DNA from: a virus
IMG/VR virus record: IMGVR_UViG_3300019935_000005
Coordinates: 1 to 41,693 of that record
Reading direction: 5' to 3' (one strand)
Length of the DNA: 41,693 nt
The notes under the pieces were generated by a model that worked only from the letters and a program-made list of their open reading frames with translations, ran no database searches and was not told where the DNA came from. Shown piece by piece: positions 31,106-38,756 of the stretch. Made by a program: the position numbers and the translations under genes. Positions within the stretch are counted from its first letter, which is position 1; every line of letters starts with the position of its first letter.

Positions 31106-32548
31106 TTAACTCCTATACTCTATTTGTTGTGCTTGTTGTAGTAAAACATTAATCACATTTATTTCAAACTGTGAATTAAGTCTGTTTCCATCTTTTATAA
31201 CTACTACCGACTCGTTAAAAGTTTCTGTATCTTCACAAACTATCTTTTGCTCTACCAACCATTTGTAATGAAGTTTAAGTTTTTCTCCGTATGTGTTCGG
31301 ATCCATAACTTTTGAACCTGCACCAACTTTTGATGAATCATCCGTTAATTTCATACCTTGATACTGAGAAAATGCAACGACAAAAGAATATCTCACATAA
31401 GATAGTGCTAACCAAAATCTTAAATCAGTATCATCTACATTAATAGATATGTCATTTGCATCTACTTGCTGTGTTGTTACTGTTCTTTCCATCAATAAAG
31501 ATGAACCTTGAACTTTAAAAGTCGTTATTCCACCACCTGCTAAAACTTTTCTTTCTGTTTCTAATCTTTGCTCTAAAGGTAAAACACCTGGTAACTCTTC
31601 ATTTAAATAACTCGCCCCTGGATTATTACTAGCAATATCTGCAACTCTACCCATCACACTTGCCATCTGAACTAATGGACTCTCTAAAGATGAATAGTTA
31701 TCTGCAATTGTGATAAATGGACTATTAAAAACTAAAGATTTAGTGATAAGGTTTGAAACTGTATCATTAACTGCAACTAAGCAAAAAGAATCTAGCATTT
31801 GAGTAGCTTTAAAGTTATCCGTAATTGCTGTATCAATTAAAGTTAAGTTTGCATTATCTGTGTATGGTTCTACAATTAGATTGAATTGATTCTCTTCAAG
31901 TATTGTAATAACTCCAGTTGTTTCCAAATCAGGGTCACCAGTTCCACCATTAAAATCAATAACTACAAATACAATTCCCTGAGGTGTTTCATCATCTAAA
32001 TTATAGTTAACTCTTAATTTTAAAGTATTACCATATGTACCGACATGTACACTTGTAAAAGTTACTACCCCTGCTACATTTACCGCTGTAACTTGTGATG
32101 TTTCATTTGCTGTAATTGCATCTACTAACGAATCACCGATATCTGTTGGAGTATCTCCAGTTAAAACAGCAATTTTGTAAGCTCTTCCGCATACATAAAC
32201 TGCCAAAGTTCCATTTGCTGTTGCTGTTCCAGTAATTGTCAATGTTGCTGTAGCTTTCGCACCTGCGACATCATCTAAAGGAATAACTTTTAAATGTGAT
32301 ATACCCTCATTTACCTTATAGAACAAATCAATAGCATGAGCTAACATTGAAGTTTTACCAAATTTTTTAGCAGCTTCACCATATGAAAAAATCTCTATCA
32401 ATTCATTTGGTGTTGCTGTTCCATCTGCTGTTTTTTGTCCGAAAAATAAGCCTGTGTACTCTTGAACAATATCCCCATTAGTTTCTGCTTTGATTAATTC
32501 AGCTTGTACAAATGGTAGTGGACTGTTTACAATTTCTTGAAATTCCAT
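31106..32548 (-). CDS. Contractile tail sheath protein, Mu gpL-like, 480 aa
   Basis: Family landmarks: F-F-G-Q-K-T-A-D-G-T-A (about 33), G-N-T-L-K-L-R-V-N-Y (about 178) and a C-terminal half with R-F-W-L-A-L-S-Y-V-R-Y (about 381). An inserted beta domain (about 105-240) is typical of Mu-like sheaths. Contraction drives the tube into the host. Defines the particle as a myovirus. Confidence 0.92.
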   Translation of the reverse strand: MEFQEIVNSPLPFVQAELIKAETNGDIVQEYTGLFFGQKTADGTATPNELIEIFSYGEAAKKFGKTSMLAHAIDLFYKVNEGISHLKVIPLDDVAGAKATATLTITGTATANGTLAVYVCGRAYKIAVLTGDTPTDIGDSLVDAITANETSQVTAVNVAGVVTFTSVHVGTYGNTLKLRVNYNLDDETPQGIVFVVIDFNGGTGDPDLETTGVITILEENQFNLIVEPYTDNANLTLIDTAITDNFKATQMLDSFCLVAVNDTVSNLITKSLVFNSPFITIADNYSSLESPLVQMASVMGRVADIASNNPGASYLNEELPGVLPLEQRLETERKVLAGGGITTFKVQGSSLLMERTVTTQQVDANDISINVDDTDLRFWLALSYVRYSFVVAFSQYQGMKLTDDSSKVGAGSKVMDPNTYGEKLKLHYKWLVEQKIVCEDTETFNESVVVIKDGNRLNSQFEINVINVLLQQAQQIEYRS

Positions 32549-32736
32549 TATTTACTCACTTTCTTATTTTCTGTAGGTTTTTGAATTTCTACATCTTTAT
32601 CTGTAATTCGATTTCTCCAATAAGATGTAATTTTTCTAACTCTTACTCCTCTATCCGTAACTTTTTTATTTGTTACTGGATCAATTACAACTCTTCCCTC
32701 TTCTAATGCTTCTTTAGTTAGTACTAGCGTTATCAT
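32548..32736 (-). CDS. DUF2635 protein, Mu gp38-like, 62 aa
   Basis: G-R-V-V-I-D-P-V-T-N-K-K-V followed by S-Y-W-R-N-R-I-T-D-K-D-V is the DUF2635 pattern. Its place before the sheath gene is conserved in Mu-like phages. Exact role unknown. Confidence 0.8.
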   Translation of the reverse strand: MITLVLTKEALEEGRVVIDPVTNKKVTDRGVRVRKITSYWRNRITDKDVEIQKPTENKKVSK

Positions 32737-33283
32737 AGATAGGCTCTCCTTTATATAAAATTGTCATATTTTCAATACTCGCTTGAATATCAAAGTCTTC
32801 AAATGATTGTGGTTTAACTGGATTTTCATAATTGTATTCTACTTTGTAACTCAATACTGCTGTACCTATATCTGAGCTAGAATCAATGTTTGAATCATTT
32901 AAACTTCTTTCAAGTCTTACGCTTTCAAAAAGATTAAAATTATCATCATCAACAGGAACATAACCATAAGGCACATCTAGTAATAAACTCATATATTGTT
33001 CCACATGGAACATTGCTAACTCAACCGATTCCATAAAGTCATCTGTACCATCTATATCATTGTTTTTTACTGTAATATGAATAACTAAATTCATTTCACG
33101 CATAGTATGGTCTGTTAAATTATCCACTACATTATCGTTTTCACTTACTATTTGGATAAATGGGTATGATATATCTTTCATTCTAGGGTTTATATTCCCA
33201 CAAAAAACATTTTGATTAAAATGAGTTGCTAAAGTTTTTAAATACTCTTGAAAGTATTTTCTGATTATTGTTTTTTTATACAT
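32714..33283 (-). CDS. Tail/neck protein, Mu gp37-like, 189 aa
   Basis: An alpha/beta protein with Y-P-F-I-Q-I-V-S-E-N-D-N (about 40-52) and A-V-L-S-Y-K-V-E-Y-N-Y (about 141), suiting the gp37 tail-terminator family. A parS-like 15/16 match (32997-33012) lies in its coding sequence. Overlaps gp38 by 23 bp. Confidence 0.72.
   Translation of the reverse strand: MYKKTIIRKYFQEYLKTLATHFNQNVFCGNINPRMKDISYPFIQIVSENDNVVDNLTDHTMREMNLVIHITVKNNDIDGTDDFMESVELAMFHVEQYMSLLLDVPYGYVPVDDDNFNLFESVRLERSLNDSNIDSSSDIGTAVLSYKVEYNYENPVKPQSFEDFDIQASIENMTILYKGEPIYDNASTN
32997..33012. promoter_or_regulatory. parS-like site, 15 of 16 bases
   Basis: TGTTCCACATGGAACA. One central base (A for G) differs from the perfect palindrome at 41149-41164. 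It lies inside the gp37-like gene. Confidence 0.55.
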
Positions 33284-33614
33284 TGTAATCCTTTAGATAG
33301 ATATCAATTCCATTTATTCCATCTTTTTTAGTTTCTCTAATTTTAAAAACTTTGTTTTCTATCTCTAAAATATCCCCATGATTTAAAATAGTATCGACTA
33401 AAATTCCATTTTCTAAATGTTGTTTGGGCGTGTTAAACATAGGCTTATCATCAATGATTGGTATACCTGTGTTTTCATCAACCGTTACATAAGTATCTGT
33501 TTTTATGACATTAAAAGTCTGGTCGCTATTACGATTGTAACAGCTTATGCCAAACTCTTTATCTGTAACCATTCCCAAATGATCATTAGATAGCATATCA
33601 TCAAAACTAGGCAT
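33276..33614 (-). CDS. Head-tail joining protein (lambda FII-like), 112 aa
   Basis: Compact beta protein with H-G-D-I-L-E-I-E-N-K-V-F-K-I-R near residue 78. Length and position between head genes and tail terminator suit an FII-like head-tail connector. Sequence similarity to FII is only general. Confidence 0.6.
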   Translation of the reverse strand: MPSFDDMLSNDHLGMVTDKEFGISCYNRNSDQTFNVIKTDTYVTVDENTGIPIIDDKPMFNTPKQHLENGILVDTILNHGDILEIENKVFKIRETKKDGINGIDIYLKDYNV

Positions 33615-33931
33615 TATTTAGTTAAATCCATTTCAACATATGTCTCTGCACCATCTGGAATAGTACCTTTAGCTGAATCTATTGAAACTTTTAAAAGCTC
33701 TTTTAATGTATCAATTTCTAAAGTTTTTGATCTATTTTCTTCTTCTAGCTCTTCAATTTCTAAAGATAATGTTTCATCTTTTACGATTACAGTTTCTTTT
33801 TCATTTGCATCTTTTGCGATACCTTGACTGATTAAAGAATCCCCAATCTCTTGTGAAACTTCAATTTCTTCTTCACCTGGAGGAACTAATTCCCCCCCGA
33901 TTTTTGTACTTTTTAGTAATATAATTTTCAT
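33614..33931 (-). CDS. DNA packaging/head accessory protein (FI-like), 105 aa
   Basis: A small beta N-terminus (K-I-G-G-E-L-V-P-P-G) followed by a long acidic coiled coil (about 55-90). In lambda the corresponding place is taken by FI, which aids packaging. The coiled coil is unusual for FI, so treat the equivalence as positional. Confidence 0.5.
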   Translation of the reverse strand: MKIILLKSTKIGGELVPPGEEEIEVSQEIGDSLISQGIAKDANEKETVIVKDETLSLEIEELEEENRSKTLEIDTLKELLKVSIDSAKGTIPDGAETYVEMDLTK

Positions 33932-33940
33932 GCTTTAACC

Positions 33941-35005
33941 TTATAATAGTACTGTAGCTACAATAGTAGAGTTTGCATCAATTAACATTGGTGCTCTTGT
34001 TTGAATAACCTCTGCATCAATAACTTTTTTCTCTTTTGTAAGTTTAGAAATAAAGTTTCTTGAATCTTTAGCAGCTCTTACATTTCCATTTAAACTTGCA
34101 AATTCAATATCCATATCTGGTGCTAATCCGGCAATATCTCTATTGTCATTAATAGCACTCAACATAACTACTTTTTTCTCAGGTACTTTTTTCTGTTTAT
34201 TTCCGTCTTTATCTGTAAAATTTCCGTCAAATCCCCATAACTCAATATTTTTATAAGTTCCGTAGAATATAGAACCGTTTACATCTGCAAAAGATTGAAA
34301 AGTTAGCATTGCTCTATCCACTTTAGATGGACTTTCAAAAGATAATGGATCATTTGCTTCAAGTTTTTTAACTGTTGCACTCATTGTTGCGATTCTACCG
34401 ATTAAGTGAGTTGCGTTTGATGAATCTTGACCGATTAAATCAATCATATCTGGAATATCAGTCTCTGGAGTTCCACCTGCTTCATTCCAATAATTTCCTG
34501 CTCCATAATCGATAGTATTTGCCGTGTTTCTATTAAAATCAATGATTCTATTTTCACCCTTTCCTACCACATCAATTTGACCATCAAAACAAGCTTCAAT
34601 CGCTGAAAGTTCCATTTTGTTTTCAATAAACTCTCTTTGTTCCATTTGTAGCTCTGCTATTAAAATAGTTGCTTTTGCTGCGTAAGTTTTTTGAGTGTAG
34701 ATGTTTTCACCTCTAAGTCTTTTTCTCAACTCTTTAGCTGTTAATGGAATACTATCTTGCATTGTTGGCAATTTAAAAATGTAATTATCGAAAGATAACT
34801 TTTCTCTACCATCTGCAACTGCATCAGGATTTACATACTCTGCAACTCTAATACCTTTAAATTGTTTATCAAGTTCTACAATTTCAGTATCTTGATTTTC
34901 TTTGTTTGCAAAAAACTGCATAAACATCTTAGGTTTTGGTTCTGTTTTTACTAAAGATTTAGATACATTTCTACTTAAATCTTCAAAAGTTAATTCGTTT
35001 GCCAT
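33941..35005 (-). CDS. Major capsid protein, lambda gpE-like, 354 aa
   Basis: Shows F-A-N-K-E-N-Q-D-T-E-I-V-E-L-D (about 29-43), I-P-L-T-A-K-E-L-R-K-R-L and a C-terminal A-P-M-L-I-D-A-N-S-T, fitting the lambda E family with an HK97 fold. About the same length as lambda E (341). Follows the decoration gene, as in lambda. Confidence 0.9.
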   Translation of the reverse strand: MANELTFEDLSRNVSKSLVKTEPKPKMFMQFFANKENQDTEIVELDKQFKGIRVAEYVNPDAVADGREKLSFDNYIFKLPTMQDSIPLTAKELRKRLRGENIYTQKTYAAKATILIAELQMEQREFIENKMELSAIEACFDGQIDVVGKGENRIIDFNRNTANTIDYGAGNYWNEAGGTPETDIPDMIDLIGQDSSNATHLIGRIATMSATVKKLEANDPLSFESPSKVDRAMLTFQSFADVNGSIFYGTYKNIELWGFDGNFTDKDGNKQKKVPEKKVVMLSAINDNRDIAGLAPDMDIEFASLNGNVRAAKDSRNFISKLTKEKKVIDAEVIQTRAPMLIDANSTIVATVLL

Positions 35006-35352
35006 TATTTACTCCAATCTTTTAAAATAATATTTTTTGCTTGTAAAATTCCACCAACTTGTGCTAATGTTTGTGTTCCTGGTAAAGTTACATTGTTTAA
35101 GTTAAACTCTCCTGTGTATCCTACACCTGCTGCATCTGCTAATGTTGCATCTACTTCATCAGCTAAAACATATACTGTTTGAGTGTTATATCCTGCAACT
35201 GTAGACAAGATAATATCTGCATCGCTATATGTTACTCCGTCAGTTGAAGTTACAACTGAACCGATTGGATATAGTTTACTTCCTGTTAATGTAATTCCAT
35301 GATCCGAATCAATTCTTTTTACTAAATTATCATGTGAAATTGTTTTTACCAT
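35005..35352 (-). CDS. Head decoration protein, lambda gpD-like, 115 aa
   Basis: I chose ATG 35352 (M-V-K-T-I-S-H-D-N), with GGGGGGAA seven bases upstream. The longer reading overlaps the protease gene. L-Y-P-I-G-S-V-V and Y-T-G-E-F-N-L are typical of D trimers that clamp the expanded capsid. Confidence 0.82.
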   Translation of the reverse strand: MVKTISHDNLVKRIDSDHGITLTGSKLYPIGSVVTSTDGVTYSDADIILSTVAGYNTQTVYVLADEVDATLADAAGVGYTGEFNLNNVTLPGTQTLAQVGGILQAKNIILKDWSK

Positions 35353-35353
35353 T

Positions 35354-35719
35354 TTATTTTTCCCCCCATTTTGATAAAGCATCATCTGCTTCTTGTTGTG
35401 CTAACGCTTCTGGTGTTAAATCTTCCGATTTAGCTTGTACTACCCCATCAACTTCATCTGCTGCTAATTCAAAGTCTGTTTTTGCTTTTTCTTGTGTTTC
35501 TTGATTAACTTTCAATAATGCGATCGCACTATCTCCAACTGTTGAACCATCTTCGATAGCTTTTTGTGTAAACTCTTGATTTCCACCTAACGCCATGATT
35601 CCTGATACTCTTTTTGTTTCTGCTGATACTGCATCACCTACTGCCCCACCTATTAAAGCTTTAAACGCTTCTGGGTCTGATTGTTTTAATGCAATAAAAT
35701 CATCTTTACTTATTGGCAT
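35354..35719 (-). CDS. Scaffold protein, nested in-frame start (lambda Nu3-like), 121 aa
   Basis: An internal ATG at 35719 (M-P-I-S-K-D-D) is preceded by AAGGGGAAAAT, a much stronger ribosome site than chance, and continues in frame to the protease stop. The product is acidic and helical (K-R-V-S-G-I-M-A-L-G-G near the start), like scaffolding proteins. Mirrors lambda C/Nu3. Confidence 0.7.
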   Translation of the reverse strand: MPISKDDFIALKQSDPEAFKALIGGAVGDAVSAETKRVSGIMALGGNQEFTQKAIEDGSTVGDSAIALLKVNQETQEKAKTDFELAADEVDGVVQAKSEDLTPEALAQQEADDALSKWGEK

Positions 35720-36409
35720 ATTTTCCCCTTTTGATTTAATTTCTATTTGCTCTTTTTTAGATGGGTTCGTTCCCACCGCTTTAATTTCGTAATCTTTTAA
35801 AATTGCAGCGTATGTTTCTATTTTTTCATCTTTCATTCTTGCTTCAGTATTTTTCATTGTTTCATCAAATGAAGCTTTTGCAACTAGCAATGCACTTTCT
35901 TTATCTATTTCTTCACCACTTGATATTACTTCATCAGCAAATCCCATGTCTAATATTTCTTTACCGAAATAAAAAGTTTCGTCATTCATTGCTGTTTGAA
36001 TATCATCATCACTTTTTCCAGTTTTTCTGATATACTCAGATTTTAAAATATTTGAGAATCCCTCAACTGTATTTGCTACATGTCTTAAATGGTTTTGATC
36101 TCCACCTGTAAAAATTCTCGCATTATGAATCATAAAAGTCGTGTTATCATAAACAATTACTTTATTTGCTGATAGTGGTATGTATGAACCCATTGACGCA
36201 CCCATACTCTGAATAGTTATCTCAATATCGCCTTTATTTTTTCTATACTCTCTAAAAGCATTAAAAATAGCTATTCCCTCTACTGTTGATCCACCATTAG
36301 AATTAAAAAGTATTTTTATATTCCCACTTAGTTTTTTAAGTTCATAATTTACATCTTGTAAATTTATTCCCCAATATCCTATTTCTCCGTTTAGTTCTAA
36401 ATCAAACAT
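35354..36409 (-). CDS. Head maturation protease (ClpP/S49 type) with C-terminal scaffold, 351 aa
   Basis: A ClpP-like fold: G-A-S-M-G-S-Y (Ser about 72), F-M-I-H-N (His 95) and I-L-F-N-S-N-G-G-S near 33-41. A linker follows, then the scaffold region from residue 231. Cleaves scaffold and portal during capsid maturation. Overlaps the portal gene by 8 bp, typical of lambda B/C. Confidence 0.87.
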   Translation of the reverse strand: MFDLELNGEIGYWGINLQDVNYELKKLSGNIKILFNSNGGSTVEGIAIFNAFREYRKNKGDIEITIQSMGASMGSYIPLSANKVIVYDNTTFMIHNARIFTGGDQNHLRHVANTVEGFSNILKSEYIRKTGKSDDDIQTAMNDETFYFGKEILDMGFADEVISSGEEIDKESALLVAKASFDETMKNTEARMKDEKIETYAAILKDYEIKAVGTNPSKKEQIEIKSKGENMPISKDDFIALKQSDPEAFKALIGGAVGDAVSAETKRVSGIMALGGNQEFTQKAIEDGSTVGDSAIALLKVNQETQEKAKTDFELAADEVDGVVQAKSEDLTPEALAQQEADDALSKWGEK

Positions 36410-37874
36410 TTACTTCACTCTCCTCTATTATTAATCCTCTATCTTTAAGAATTTTATACTCTTTTTCAAGCATTACTGTATTTGCTTCAAAATCTCCATT
36501 TCCTAAATCAGAAGTCGCTTTTTCTCTTGTTGTAAGATTGTTGTTTATTGCCATAACTTTTGCTTTTACATCTTTTATAGGGTCTACGCTTCCAACTGGA
36601 TCACCGATCCAAACACCTCTTAAATATTGATTCATGTATTGAAAGAAGTTAGTAGGTACTGCTATTTGACCGCTTAAAACAGCATACATTAACACTTGCT
36701 GTCTTACTGGTTTACAAAATGAATTTACCATTAAGGCTCGCTCTGGTGCTGTGAATTTTTCCATCTGTAGCATTACTGCTCGTGAAGCTGAATAACTAGA
36801 AACGAATTGAGCCTTAATCATTTCTAATGGTATTCTTGTTTCCATAGCTACTTTCATAGCTGATGTATTTATAAACTGCTCGTAGTTTGGATTGTCTCTT
36901 CCTGTTTCGTGCATATCTAAAGATTCATTTGTTTTTAGTTGAGTTATTACATTTTCTTTAATTATTGTATTTGGTTGTTTTTTTATTTCGCCTGTTGATA
37001 AATCTACTTTCCCATCACCTTCAAATACATTAATATCTGCATCTGTTTTGATAGTTCCATAAAAAATAGCGTTCATTTTAGCAGCGGTTAATTCATATTT
37101 CATGTATTCATCAATAGCTGATATATCCCTCATAACTGGTGTTAGAAACGGAATACCTCTTAATTGCTCGGGTCTCTCTCTGTGAAATACATGAAGTACA
37201 TTCTTTTTTTTATTTACTGTTGCACTTACTATTTTAAAACTACTATCATCTTGTTTTATTGAGTATTTTAAAGGTAATTTATCTTTATTTGTTTTTATAC
37301 CTTCTACAAAGTCACTATTATTTGATGTAATATTTTCACTATTTAATAATTTTATTTGCAACACACTTGAATCTAATATTTTCTTAAGTGGCAACAATGC
37401 AAATATATCACCATCTTTTTTCATAGCTAAATAAGCTAATCTTTGGAGTTGGTAAAAGTTATCTTTGTTTGTAACATCACAAATAGTACTATTCGCATAG
37501 TCATTAAAATAATCATCGAATGTATCTTCTAATTTTTTTAAGGTTTCGTTTGATACATTAGGTATTGAATCTCTTTTGATAGTAGATTTTGCACGTAGTC
37601 CAGTACCGATAGTATGATCGACTGCACATTTAATTACTCCACCATAAAATCCATTGTTTTTATACATATTTCTTGATGTTGGTATAAGTACTGACAAGTC
37701 TGAAATATCATCATCTGGAGTAGTTATCCATGATTCCGTCGCATAGTTTGCTGTTTGCGTTGCACCATCATATCCACCGCTACCCCATTTAATAGCTGCT
37801 CGATATTGTTCTCTTTCAAATTGTGCTTTTGGATTAAATGCTCCGATTGTTTTATCTATAAATTCCCCTAGCAT
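36402..37874 (-). CDS. Portal protein, lambda gpB-like, 490 aa
   Basis: Landmarks of the lambda portal family: R-N-M-Y-K-N-N-G-F-Y-G-G (about 67-78), H-V-F-H-R-E-R-P-E-Q-L-R-G-I-P (about 228-242) and S-S-Y-S-A-S-R-A-V-M-L-Q-M. Twelve copies form the DNA channel. Overlaps gpW by 7 bp. Confidence 0.93.
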   Translation of the reverse strand: MLGEFIDKTIGAFNPKAQFEREQYRAAIKWGSGGYDGATQTANYATESWITTPDDDISDLSVLIPTSRNMYKNNGFYGGVIKCAVDHTIGTGLRAKSTIKRDSIPNVSNETLKKLEDTFDDYFNDYANSTICDVTNKDNFYQLQRLAYLAMKKDGDIFALLPLKKILDSSVLQIKLLNSENITSNNSDFVEGIKTNKDKLPLKYSIKQDDSSFKIVSATVNKKKNVLHVFHRERPEQLRGIPFLTPVMRDISAIDEYMKYELTAAKMNAIFYGTIKTDADINVFEGDGKVDLSTGEIKKQPNTIIKENVITQLKTNESLDMHETGRDNPNYEQFINTSAMKVAMETRIPLEMIKAQFVSSYSASRAVMLQMEKFTAPERALMVNSFCKPVRQQVLMYAVLSGQIAVPTNFFQYMNQYLRGVWIGDPVGSVDPIKDVKAKVMAINNNLTTREKATSDLGNGDFEANTVMLEKEYKILKDRGLIIEESEVNV

Positions 37875-38176
37875 GAATAACCGCCATGAGTCTGTATAGT
37901 TGCGAATTTAGGAGCTTGTGTCGAACCGCCATTTAAATTTTCTAATTTTTCAGTCCATTTGCTAAGTTGTGATTCTGCTTCCGCTACTTCTACTCTTGTT
38001 AATTCTCTTTGTGAGTTTTGACCATTTGATATTTTATAATCTTGAGATAAAGATAATGATTCTAGTGTATTACTCCATAGAATAATATTATCTAAAAAGT
38101 ATTGTTTTAATGCGTTATTTTCTGTTAATAATGGGTATTTTGATTTAGCGATTGCTTTGTCAGCGTAAGTAATCAT
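37868..38176 (-). CDS. Head-tail joining protein gpW, 102 aa
   Basis: Small alpha/beta protein, with Q-R-E-L-T-R-V-E-V-A-E-A-E-S-Q-L near residue 55. It fits the gpW family in position (before portal) and style, though longer than lambda W (68 aa). Seals the portal to retain DNA. Confidence 0.65.
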   Translation of the reverse strand: MITYADKAIAKSKYPLLTENNALKQYFLDNIILWSNTLESLSLSQDYKISNGQNSQRELTRVEVAEAESQLSKWTEKLENLNGGSTQAPKFATIQTHGGYSC

Positions 38177-38267
38177 GTTTTAGTAACCCTTTAAGCCATA
38201 ATTTCAGACTCTTTGATTGTTGCCATTTTGCTTATGCTACTTTGGACTTATACTCTTTTGTTGCGTT

Positions 38268-38296
38268 ATTGTATACTAATTTTTTTTAATTGTCAA
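38268..38296 (-). promoter_or_regulatory. Strong sigma70-type promoter for head and tail genes
   Basis: TTGACA (38296-38291), 17-bp spacer, TACAAT (38273-38268) on the minus strand, about 92 bp before gpW. The -35 overlaps the stop of the preceding gene. The best match to consensus in the window. An 11-codon ORF (38190-38225, M-A-T-I-K-E-S) lies in the leader, without a ribosome site. Confidence 0.65.
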
Positions 38297-38670
38297 TATG
38301 TTTTTATTTTTTCTTTATATTCTAATTCTTTAATAGCTCTTTCGTCTTTGGAGTATTTTAAGTATTTGCTTTTAAAAACTTCATCTATTCCTAATTTTAA
38401 TTTTTCTTGTATCATACTTTCGTCATGTCTAGTCCATTCTATTATATCTATTTTTTTTATTATCATATAATATTCTTTTTCCATAAATATAGGATTATTT
38501 CTATCTTTTCTTTCAAGTTCATTTTTAATAAATATTACTTTTTCCGATTCCACTATTACATGATCGTATTCTTTTTGCTCTCGATGTATTTTATAATTTA
38601 TATCTCTCCATTCTTTTTTTGATATCCATCTAGGAAGTTCTTTTCTTTTTACATATGTTGCAATATTCAT
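38293..38670 (-). CDS. Hypothetical charged protein, 125 aa
   Basis: Lys/Glu-rich helical protein with W-I-S-K-K-E-W-R-D-I near the start. Not recognised. It lies between large terminase and gpW, a place often empty in lambda-like phages, and is followed by a strong promoter. It may be an inserted accessory gene (moron). AGAGGGATAA precedes ATG. Confidence 0.6.
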   Translation of the reverse strand: MNIATYVKRKELPRWISKKEWRDINYKIHREQKEYDHVIVESEKVIFIKNELERKDRNNPIFMEKEYYMIIKKIDIIEWTRHDESMIQEKLKLGIDEVFKSKYLKYSKDERAIKELEYKEKIKTY

Positions 38671-38756
38671 TTATCCCTCTTTTTTATTTATTATGCCATA
38701 AATTAAAACATTTACATTGTATTTTAATATAAAACAAATACAGGTTTAAAATTTTG

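Noticed and set aside
35341-35367. Phase-variable poly-G/C tract at the end of the protease gene
   Set aside because: The run is only six bases, shorter than known phase-variable tracts, and is explained by W-G-E codons plus the ribosome site of the decoration gene.
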